64,000 nt of DNA from Acheta domesticus (taxonomy: Eukaryota; Arthropoda; Insecta; Orthoptera; Gryllidae), in assembly GCA_031308135.1 (NCBI GenBank), contig JAHLJT010008756.1, positions 67,692,026-67,756,025 on the forward strand. The letters run 5' to 3'. Position numbers and translations under genes: made by a program. Of the stretch, positions 55,982 through 64,000 are shown in pieces; within the stretch, counting starts at the first letter, position 1; each line of letters starts with the position of its first letter. The notes below the pieces were generated by a model. It was not told where the DNA came from, made no database searches, and saw only the letters and a program-made list of their open reading frames with translations.

Positions 55982-56532
55982 CGGCAGCGACGGCTCAGGG
56001 CACCAACGGTTATCACTGCAGAGACTCTGGCCGAGCAGTCCAAGGCTTGAGTGCCGACGGCAGCAGGCCCTAGTAAGACAGCTAGGTCGACTTCTGTCGC
56101 TGCCTGAATGATAATCCTAGCGGCTAGCTGCTATCATAGGTAGTTTTTCGTGGTTTCTTCGATTAGCACCAGGCGAATTCTGGAGCAATGCTATAAAAAA
56201 CGGGCTAAGGAGCACGAGCTATCTTTCCTTCCTCTTACTTGTCCTATTCTCACTCCTTACACACACACACACACAACCACACTAACCTGCACTACACTAC
56301 CACATATGGCGGGAGACCGATGGGGAGCTTAGAGCTTGTCCCTGCTGGGGCGATGTCCCACTAGTGGCAGATACCTGATTGAAGACACCCCGCTAGCTGG
56401 CAGAATGGTCGGCGCCGTCGCCGGATCATCCAGCGGGAGATCACCGCCATCTCTCGAAAAATGACAGGCGCTACACTTACGGGACCAAGGAACTTAGCCG
56501 ACGCGCTCGGAATCACTAATCCATCAATCTGT
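55982..56532 (+). repeat. SINE family copy S2 (near full length)
   Basis: The head cgacggctcagggcaccaac corresponds to the A-box region of S3, and the mutated cttgagtgccgacggcag to its B-box region. They are followed by gctaggtcga, ctagctgctatcat, accaggcgaattctggagca, a pyrimidine tract, gggagaccgatggggagctt, agagcttgtccctgctgggg, atccagcgggagatcacc and a tail with aatcactaatccatcaat. Divergence in the B box suggests it is transcriptionally dead. Confidence 0.85.
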
Positions 56533-56559
56533 CAAGCAATCTAACAAGATGATGAGTTC

Positions 56560-57130
56560 GTAAATAGGGGCCTAGTAAATAGGGGGATGATGAATTGGGG
56601 GATGGGTGTGTGGGCGGGTAGATTAGTGGGTAAGAAATGATAGGGTTAGAGGAGGATACGTGAGTAGGTGATGCGTGGGTGAGAAGGAGGTGGGTGCTTA
56701 GAGCTGGGAGAGTAGGACGCTTGGTTTGGGGCTGGGCTGGGGATGGACTTTAAGTAAAAGTAGATATACAGGTTGGTGTGTGTACGTGGGCAGTTGAGTG
56801 AGTGAGATGTAAGTGGATGGTTTAGAAGGCCATTACGGATGAGTTGGTGGGTGTGGAGGGGAGAGTGAGTGGTGAGGTTTGTGATTAGGTGGATTAGCGT
56901 GTCGGGTGTGAGTAGAAAATGGGTGAATGGGTGAGACGGCGGTTGGGTGAGTCAGTGAGTGGTCATTGATTGAATAGGCGAATTGGATGAATGAGTCAAT
57001 GAGACAGAAAGCCAAAGAGTGAAAGCTAGAGAGTGAATATGTAAGAAAGTGTGCGAATATACGAGAGTGAGTAAGTAAATGGGAGAACATATGGCAGTAT
57101 GACTGAACATTTGAATAGGTTTGACAAAAT
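56560..57130 (+). repeat. Degenerate 4-bp TGGG/TGAG array
   Basis: gtgggtgag and gagtgagt words with four-base periodicity run throughout, becoming A-richer after 57000. Ser/His/Leu/Thr frames on the minus strand come from this. Confidence 0.75.
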
Positions 57131-57659
57131 TGTGTGATATGTCGTGTTGTAAGTGCATAGTGGGTCTAGAAAGTCTCGGGCGAGACTCGAGTGAAACCCG
57201 TGCGGGTCTCTGATACCAAATGAAATGAGAGTGAAAGTCGAGGCAATGGTCAAATAATGACGAGAGAATTACTGTGAAGATGTGAGTGGAAGGCGCTCAT
57301 TTGAATTCTCTTACATTCCATTCGTATGGGATGACGTACGTTTATTTTGAGAAGGTCTACAGACTATTGGACCAAATAAACATTTCAATATGAGAGCGAG
57401 CGACTTAGTTGGTTCCATAAAGTAACTAACTGAAGAGTTAATTTGTAAGTTGGGAGTTAAAAGTGAATGGATACTCGACAAGAGCGAATTACATGAATTA
57501 TCAGCGAATGGAAAATAGAATGAGCGGCGGTAATGAGTAGAGGAGAAGATAAATATACGAATGCGGTGAGACCAGAACTTAGTGTGAAAAAAGTGTAGTT
57601 AGGGCTGAACATAGAAAATGACAATGGGTACGGGAGCATAGGAGGAGCATGACTACCTT

Positions 57660-58340
57660 GATGAATTTTACTGAGAATAAGGTAAGCAATTCACGAGTGG
57701 ATTGCGACCGGTTATGGATCAGTGGCAAGATTGGCTACCTGATGCGATTACGGATCAAGGGCGAGAGTATAGGGGATGATTGCCAAGGCAAACGGGAATG
57801 CGATTGCGGATCAATGCCTAGAGTGCAGATTATCATACAAACGAGCATTTGGCAGTGTTGATTTGCTGATGGACGCCAACCTGCCTGCGACGCAAGGGCG
57901 AAAGACTGTAGGCATTGGAGGCCAGGCGAGGGAACATGCGAAAGAGCATTGGTAGTGGAAACAGATGACTACAGTGACGGAATTTAAAGTCAAACGGATA
58001 GCAGACTGCGAGCAATTGACAGTGAATCAATGGCTTGAATATAAATGACGATTGCTAGACAAATGAAGATTTGGCTATGGTACTCATACTGGTGATTTGC
58101 TAATGGTCGCCGACCTGCTAGCGAGGCAAGGGAAAACACGTGAAAGGGCAATGACAGTGGAACTTGAGGGCAGATGGACAGCTGACTGCGAGCAGTTGAC
58201 AGTGGATCAATGTCTTGAGTATAGATAACGATTACCGAAAACTGAGCATTTGGCTACGGTACCTCAAAATTGGTGATCCACTGATGACCGCCGACCTTGC
58301 GAGGGCAAGGGCCTGACCACGCGAAAGGGCAGTGAGCGTG
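57660..58340 (+). repeat. ~180-225-bp degenerate tandem repeat, 3-4 copies
   Basis: The block beginning gcatttggc..(t)g.t..., then ctgatgg(t)cgcc.acctgc, gaggcaaggg, gcgaaagggcaatgacagtgg, gactgcgagca.ttgacagtg and gatcaatg.cttgagta starts near 57842, 58068 and 58247, with a partial copy before the first. The unit is balanced in composition, unlike the neighbouring tetranucleotide array. Confidence 0.8.
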
Positions 58341-58720
58341 GGCGGGGGGCTGGAAGGGGCAGGAGGGCTCGCGCGCGTATCCGGATCGCCGCCCCCGTCC
58401 CCGCCTCCGCTCCGCCTCCGCCCCCGCCGTCACGCCCAGAGAGGCTCGCGCCTGCTGTGATTAACGAGTGCGCACTCCTCCGTCCCGCCCCCGCCCCGCC
58501 CCGCCCCGCCCGCTCAGCGCCGCGCGCCAGGCACTGGCAGGAAGAGGCCTCTAGGCGGACATACTAGATCACGTGAGCCGCATTGATCACCGGCACGAAG
58601 CCGGACCCAAACAACTCCGTGTAATAAAGCTGTTTTAAATTACCGCGTGTTTTTAAATGGTAGATTACTATTGATATATCGAGCCACATCGCGGCCGAAG
58701 CGAATGAAATAATTATGTGA
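58290..58720. promoter_or_regulatory. GC-rich island 16 with GC boxes and homeodomain-like tail
   Basis: A CpG-dense block includes repeated cccgccccg (Sp/KLF GC-box words) at about 58490-58512 and E-box atcacgtgag at 58568-58577. It then passes into AT-containing non-repetitive sequence (gtaataaagctgttttaaat, gatgatatatcgag-like words) up to 58720. The 140-bp transition has the look of conserved noncoding sequence. No exon is recognised. Confidence 0.42.
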
Positions 58721-59790
58721 TCAAAATGTAACTACAATCATTTGTTACAGAATACTGATGCATAATATAAATCACACCTATACTTCGCACCTAATGTAAA
58801 CCTTTTTGGCTGTTCTTGATAATGTGGTAATTAATCATTTATCAAAAATTAAATTAATGATGTGATATCCATTAAATTAATCGTATATCGTAAGAATATA
58901 ACGTAATAACTATAACAAGGGAATTGGCGGTTGTAGAATTATCAATCGTCAGAATCTAAAATATTTGTTATGTTCCTCTTAAAGTGCAATCTTATAGAAG
59001 TCAAATAGTGAGAATCCCGAAATATTTATTTTCATATTGACTTATTATTTTCGTATTTGTAAGAAACTGTAGTGGTTCAATTTTGACACACTATATTACA
59101 GTTTTACTTCTAAGCATTATCTTCAAAAATTAAAAAATACTTTTAAATAAAAACTCTGCTCTACGCCCTTTGAATTTACTTTCGCTGAAACGAACCGTAA
59201 TATATTACTGTTCCAACGCCTATACGTACACCTAAGTTATTTTTCTTACTTCAAATTCTGTCATTTCCTTGTCTCTTGGGACCAAATTTTTTAAACGCCG
59301 GAAGTTTTGAAGCCCATACGTGTAATAAAGGAATGGTTTTGATGAATTTATTATTTTGATGGTTTGCAGTAAATCATGACGGGTGTATGGTGGAATGAGA
59401 GACGGTAGAAATGGTAGAAGTCTAATCAAATATGCCAGGAATCCGTTTTGTTCATGTAAAAACCATTCGATGGTGAAAAGGTTAGCGTATAGGACAGATA
59501 TAGTCAAGTTCGTGTATTCAAATTCCGACCAATATTTAAGGGCATGTAGGTAGATATTTAAGGACGAAAAAATCATGTGGCTTTATTTGAATGGGAAGTA
59601 AAGCCGACTATCCCAATTGGTATATCCTAAAGTCTAAAAGAAGCGTCTGAACTACAATTGCCCATATCTGTGCCCGAATGATACCTTTTTTTCTCTACCA
59701 GATGGAGCAAAGAATTTAGGTAAATTTGCGTTGCCAGGCAAAAGAGAATGCCAGAAGGCCTGAGTCCTCACTTTGTAAAATAATTGATAA
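58720..59790. other. AT-rich sequence, no gene recognised
   Basis: A 114-codon minus frame (59232-59576) is the longest frame in purely AT-rich DNA here, but it has no known motif. It is retained only as a curiosity. Confidence 0.45.
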
Positions 59791-59799
59791 TTCTTCGTC

Positions 59800-59893
59800 A
59801 TGATTGATTAATTGATGCATGATTGCGTTATGAATCCCATCACTCAGAAGTGGAAGCTAAGTAGTCCCACCGCTACACTACGGCCGCTTCGCG
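59800..59893 (-). repeat. tRNA-derived SINE head fragment, type T2
   Basis: On the minus strand gcggccgtagtgtagcggtg contains a strong Pol III A-box word (TAGTGTAGCGG), followed by ggactacttagcttccactt and tgagtgatgggattc, where the B box is degenerate. This is the usual order of an insect tRNA-headed SINE. Downstream on the minus strand a tcaattaatcaatcat word recalls an ATCA tail. Confidence 0.6.
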
Positions 59894-60049
59894 CCCGCTG
59901 GAACGTAAGCAAGCCCGTCGTGTTGGACTTGCCGCCCACTGTACGTGCGCAGCGCGGCGGGCGCGCGCTACCCTGCGTGTGTTGGTTTTGGCCGAGCGTC
60001 CGCTCAGCAGCATGGGCATTCATCACACAGGCGCTCGGCCGGGCCTGCC

Positions 60050-60710
60050 ACCCGCCTTCCCACCTAGCGCCGGCCCCGTGCTCTCCGTCACCACCGCGCC
60101 TCCACCGTTGCCAACATCGTTACCATTACCGACGCCCCCGCCATCCAGAAACTCCCGATCGCACTGATGCCGTTACCCTCTCTGCCACCCCCCGCAAACC
60201 CACATCTTCCCAATTCCCTCCGCCAATGATATCGCATTCCCCGCACTTCCGACACCCCTGGGGTCTGCAGCGTTCCCCGTTTATCACCACCCACGCAAGA
60301 CCGAAAACTCTAAGTCTTACAACCCCGCTATTCACTGCCTCACAGTCCCTGCCATTTCAGCTTCTCGACACTTCTCTGCAATGCTGGAATCATCCTGCTC
60401 ACCCCTCTCTGGCCGATTCGTGTGCCTCTCTGCCTTTACCATTTCCACTACCTTTGATTCTTCTATTAAATCAGACACATTAGATCCATTACCAAACTTT
60501 CTGATACCTTTACGACTCTCAGTGTAGTCATCACCTTCTACGTTCACTCTAGACTCCTGCGTTCTCACCCATCTGACTCCTTTTCTAATTGCCACCATAT
60601 CTACTTACTTTTGCAATCGCTACCCCCAACTACACTACTGCCGTGACCACCACAAAGGCCCGATCCATCCTCCAAACAATCCCGCACATCTTTCAGTCAC
60701 CGTAACCACC
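60050..60710 (+). repeat. C-rich decayed CACC/CCAT low-complexity stretch
   Basis: Plus-strand C bias with ccaccg, ccatta and caccacc words resembles the decayed end state of the 8.0-kb array. The 223-codon plus frame beginning at 59812 runs through it and is Pro/Ser/His-rich, so it is rejected as a gene. Confidence 0.6.
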
Positions 60711-60714
60711 ACTC

Positions 60715-60990
60715 GCGCCGGCGTCGATTGCCCGGGCAGCCTCCGTCACCGCCTCCACTGGCCGGCCGCCCCGCCCCCGCTGTTCAAACAGTCCCTCTTT
60801 TGTTGAGGCGGCGCGGACGGGCGGCGCGCGAGCCACAATTAAGAGCAGTGCGCGTATCCTTCATCGCTGTCAAAAGGGCGCACGAGCTAGCGGAGCAGCG
60901 GGCGCTGGCGGCGGCGGCGGCGGCGGCGGGGCGGCTCCGGCGCGCGCCCGGCGAGCGAGCCGCGTGAATACAAACAACCGCGGGTCATCA
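60715..60990. promoter_or_regulatory. GC-rich island 17
   Basis: A CpG-rich island with a GGC run near 60905-60930 contains the non-repetitive segment cacaattaagagcagtgcgc and ccttcatcgctgtcaaaagg (about 60832-60880). This is the kind of AT-containing core seen in several other islands. The Ala-rich frame is a triplet product. Confidence 0.4.
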
Positions 60991-60999
60991 AGCGGAGTG

Positions 61000-61140
61000 C
61001 GCCCGCGCCGCCCCCGCGCCGCCCCGCGCCGCCCCCGCGCCGCCCCCGCGCCGCCCCCGCGCCGCCCCCGCGCCGCCCCCGCGCCGCCTCCCGCGCCACC
61101 ACCGCACTACCCCCGCGCCGCTCCCGCGCCACCCCCGCGG
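61000..61140 (+). repeat. 11-bp GCCGCCCCCGC minisatellite
   Basis: About a dozen units of gccgcccccgc, slightly degenerate to the right. It is C-rich on the plus strand, the opposite bias to the arrays at 13.7 and 44.2 kb. Confidence 0.92.
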
Positions 61141-61390
61141 AGTCACTGAGCCGCCCCCGTCCCGCTACAGCTCCCGCCCCTCCCGGTACCCGCCCCGATC
61201 CCCGCCGTTCGTGCGGTTGCGGACGCTGCCCCTGTGGGAACGCGCGTTCTTCGCCCCAGTGTACGACGGACGCCTAGCGCCGGGTTGAGAGCGAGTGTGG
61301 CGGTCAGCAGGTGCCCGATGGTGGGGAGTAGCTGTAGCAGATTGCGAGCGGACCGAAAGCTAAAACAGGGAGGGTTTTCGGTTTTCATTT

Positions 61391-61955
61391 TACCGGGAGA
61401 GGTGGCTGAGGGCATCAACCTATGTCACTACAGTGACTCTGAGCAGGGGGTCCTAGGTTCGAGACCCGATGGTGGCAGGATTCTCGACACTAGTTTGTTA
61501 GGTCGAATTCAGTCACTGTCTGGAGGAGTATTGGAGCGCCGGCTGCTCTGATCAGTAATTTTCCGTGTTTTTTCCGACCAATACCAGGCGAATGCCGGAG
61601 CAGTACCCAAACAAACGAGCCACGGGCCGCGCGCGATCTTTCCTACCTCTTCCTTGTCCTATCCTCTCACACACTTCTACACATTTACACTTATATATAC
61701 TGCACTGTCACACATGCCGGGAGACCGGTCGGGAGCTTAGAGCTTGTTTGTCCCAGCTGGGGCGTTTCTCCGCTGGTGGGAGATACCTGGTTGAGGATAC
61801 CACGCTAATCCACGGGAAGGTCGGAACCTGATCTGACCATCCAGCGGGGGAAGATCACCACCACCTCCCGAGAATAACCATGCACTACACTTGCGGGACT
61901 AGTGACCTGGTAGTTGACGCGCTTGGAATTACTAATCAATCAATCAATTATTGGA
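61391..61955 (+). repeat. SINE family copy S3 (full length, tRNA head intact)
   Basis: The head has an A box in gaggtggctgagggcatcaa (61398-61417) and a B box in taggttcgagaccc (61453-61466), the spacing of a tRNA(Leu/Ser)-like promoter. The roughly 450-bp body carries all landmarks of the family, and the tail is ggaattactaatcaatcaat ending in AATC units. It is the best reference copy of the family in this window. The length is long for a SINE, so the body may be composite. Confidence 0.88.
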
Positions 61956-61959
61956 TAAC

Positions 61960-63050
61960 AAGATGCTTAGATCAGTACTGCAGTATTTTACAACAACAAT
62001 TTTTAGCATTCACATTATATACTACCTTAATACTAATTCTGACTACTCATGGTTAGGTGATGAAGTATCTTACTTATTCTCCAGCTCGGATTTGATGCTC
62101 AAGAATGCATGTATCGGGAACCTCTTTTTAAGTCTTGTCCGGGATTCTGTATCTTGAGCAAGATTAAATTGGGATAGATATTCGATTTATGTCATGCGTG
62201 AAAATAAATTGTTTGAGATTTTGATGATGAATGGTATTATTTATGGAATATTTAACTTCTTTATTGCACTGTAAATTCGATACAAACCACGTAACATTTG
62301 TTATTATTTGAGATATTTATTTCGGGTGGTTCGTATTTTGTTTAGTTCTCAAAGCACTGAGCCAGCAAGAATACGCATAAATCATAATCGGTCGTATTAT
62401 ATGTTGGCAAAGAGCTATTGCCTTGTTCAGAGAAATTTTACTTTTCTAAGTTAATTAGTAACTTAAGTTGAAACGTTTTTTACTTTAGCATAATGGGTCT
62501 TTACATTTATATGTTTATACGTTTATTCCATTGACTTAAAAAAGGAAGAGTGAGGGTAGTAAGCTTTCTTAATGTATGGACTGCTTAAATACTTAATTTC
62601 ATACGATAAGTGACCGTATATACCAATTTATTAAACCGACATGAGGTATTCATCGGAGTGCCTTAGTAGTATATTTCACATTGTATCTCACATTGTAAGG
62701 TGATGAAACAATGAAACGTAGTCAACAAAAATGAGGACTTGACCAAATGAACTTTCTATGGAAAATTACTTTGATGGTTTTGTTAAAAATGATCGTTTCT
62801 AGTGGTATATAATTTTGCTACTTCAAGATAATCTGAAAGTACGTAATCAGAAAGTACGTAATGTAATACTATTTCTATAAAAATGTGAGTCTTTGTTTTC
62901 TGTTACCTTTTTTTAGAATAATAAGTACGCGTTTCTAAGAATTCTCCGATGGTTTCAGACCTCAGTTCTGTGTCAGATCTCAGGCTCTGAGATCTCACTA
63001 CATAACATCAAACTTCTACTTACTGGAGAGGACGTCTTGATCTTAAACAG
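61960..63050. other. AT-rich sequence, no gene recognised
   Basis: A small direct repeat gaaagtacgtaatca lies near 62836-62866, and a dyad-rich ctcaggctctgagatctcac near 62979-62998. Nothing else is seen. Confidence 0.55.
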
Positions 63051-63054
63051 ATCC

Positions 63055-63255
63055 GAGATTTCCCCATTCTAATTGCCAGTGTTTGCCGGCACATCTCCCT
63101 GTGGTGCATCTCCGCCAACACAGTCGCTCGGACGGCAGCTGCTTTGAATTTCAAATTAACCGCCAATTAAACGAATGGCGGACGGAAGAAGGGACTGTTT
63201 CGTAAGATTCTTCGCTCTCGCTGCCAAGTCCGGCCATTGATATCCGGCTTCGACT
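63055..63255. promoter_or_regulatory. Candidate enhancer block with homeodomain cluster
   Basis: Balanced non-repetitive DNA sits between AT-rich flanks. The core tttgaatttcaaattaaccg followed by ccaattaaacgaatggcg (about 63144-63180) holds several ATTA/TTAA words in a short space. There are no coding or repeat signs. The texture matches the AT cores of the other islands. Confidence 0.4.
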
Positions 63256-63259
63256 TCAT

Positions 63260-64000
63260 TGAAGCTCAGCTCTGAGGTCAATGGGGTAAATGGTGAAATT
63301 GTAAAACGGAGTAATGGTACACGAATCAAAGGTGAAATAGGAAAAACAACTGTGAGAAGCCAGTATTGTTTTATTTTAATAAGTATGTGATTGTACTTTT
63401 AAGATGCTGTGAAATTTTTATAGAAATCTCAGATATCCGAAAATTGTCTGTGGCCTTGAGTACTTTGCACAAGAATCATTAACATTAGAATTTAATAGGC
63501 TGTACTTTGTTATTGCCTCATGTACAAAGAAATATTTTATATTCTCGGGGGAATTTCTGAAGAAAAATTTATTTGCTATGTGCGCAGCTGAATAGTATCA
63601 TGAAGCGATTAGAATATATCTATATACCGAAATTGTTTCATATTTTTTATTTGTGAATAGCCTTTAACAATATAATTTTGAATTACGAATTTATCAGAGT
63701 TAAAAATATCGATATTCTGCAATAACGTGGACCGTGAGACAAAAAGTGAAGTTATGATATTAATAATGATGACAATAGTGTTTCAGTTTATTTAGAGAGA
63801 GTAGCTCAAGATATAAATTTTGATGATGATTACATTCACTGCTGAGATTAAGAATGAGATCGTGACACATGTGCTAGAATTGAGATCACTGAGTAAGTGA
63901 TGATCAAACTTAGGAAGGACACCAAAAAAGGGCAGTAGTGTTGCAATATAACTGACAAGAATGCGAATAATTAAAAGCAAATGTCCTGGACTAAGAGCTG
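63260..64000. other. AT-rich sequence, no gene recognised
   Basis: No gene, RNA or repeat is recognised up to the window edge. Confidence 0.55.

Noticed and set aside
59812..60483. 223-codon plus-strand frame
   Set aside because: It starts inside an antisense SINE head and passes through low-complexity C-rich DNA.
1..64000. Conserved insect microRNAs (let-7, mir-10, iab-4, bantam and similar mature sequences)
   Set aside because: Looking by eye for these words on both strands gave no convincing match. A covariance search would be needed to exclude others.
1..64000. Telomeric TTAGG array or rRNA genes
   Set aside because: No run of TTAGG/CCTAA units and no conserved rRNA core words were noticed.

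Overview
This window is nuclear DNA from an animal, most likely an arthropod and probably an insect with a large, repeat-rich genome. The evidence is: no operon-like gene layout; a long AT-rich background; decayed copies of animal transposons (Tc1/mariner, piggyBac, a non-LTR retrotransposon endonuclease); several tRNA-headed SINEs; and a multi-copy protein family that I remember from arthropod genomes. The species cannot be named from sequence alone. I see no complete protein-coding gene. The long open frames are almost all by-products of tandem repeats whose unit length is not a multiple of three, or of pyrimidine/purine tracts. One short cysteine-rich segment (about 12692-12864) is the only host-exon candidate.

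Layout. About twenty GC- and CpG-rich islands of 150-700 bp stand out from the AT-rich sequence (for example 640-1260, 3640-3900, 8410-8800, 14630-14890, 19400-19990, 22030-22300, 24270-24440, 34745-34970, 39520-39680, 48350-48630, 58290-58720, 60715-60990, 63055-63255). Few carry a believable exon. Several carry homeodomain-type, POU, PBX/HOX-like or CRE motifs, and many adjoin strongly strand-biased minisatellites. This looks like the intergenic or intronic territory of a developmental regulator, but that is inference.

Tandem repeats occupy much of the window: 8030-9230, 13745-14625, 25985-26400, 34971-36645, 44190-45230, 49544-49998, 56560-58340, 60050-61140. The 34971-36645 block joins a 590-bp CCCG/CTCG array to four copies of a roughly 176-bp repeat, and then to a duplicated 144-bp unit with a near-perfect palindrome.

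Mobile DNA. One roughly 550-bp tRNA-headed SINE family has five copies (26730, 33470, 39052 minus, 55982, 61391). A second inverted-terminal repeat family, here called F1, has five copies (4789, 10145 minus, 42190, 53379, 54481 minus). Each F1 copy carries a CCGT/CTGT-type simple repeat at the same internal position. Other elements are a head-to-head mariner remnant (4673-6215) split by an F1 copy, a piggyBac-like fragment (41255-41510), an endonuclease fragment (52350-52560), a decayed gene of an uncharacterised repeated family (28680-29357, minus), a 419-bp element with TA duplication (48855-49273), and several hairpin elements (19254-19388, 31908-32033, 48018-48150, 48639-48805).

Nothing here forms an operon or a gene system. 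The parts that interact are the nested repeats: F1 inserting into mariner and into related inverted arms, and simple repeats growing inside F1 and beside the GC islands.
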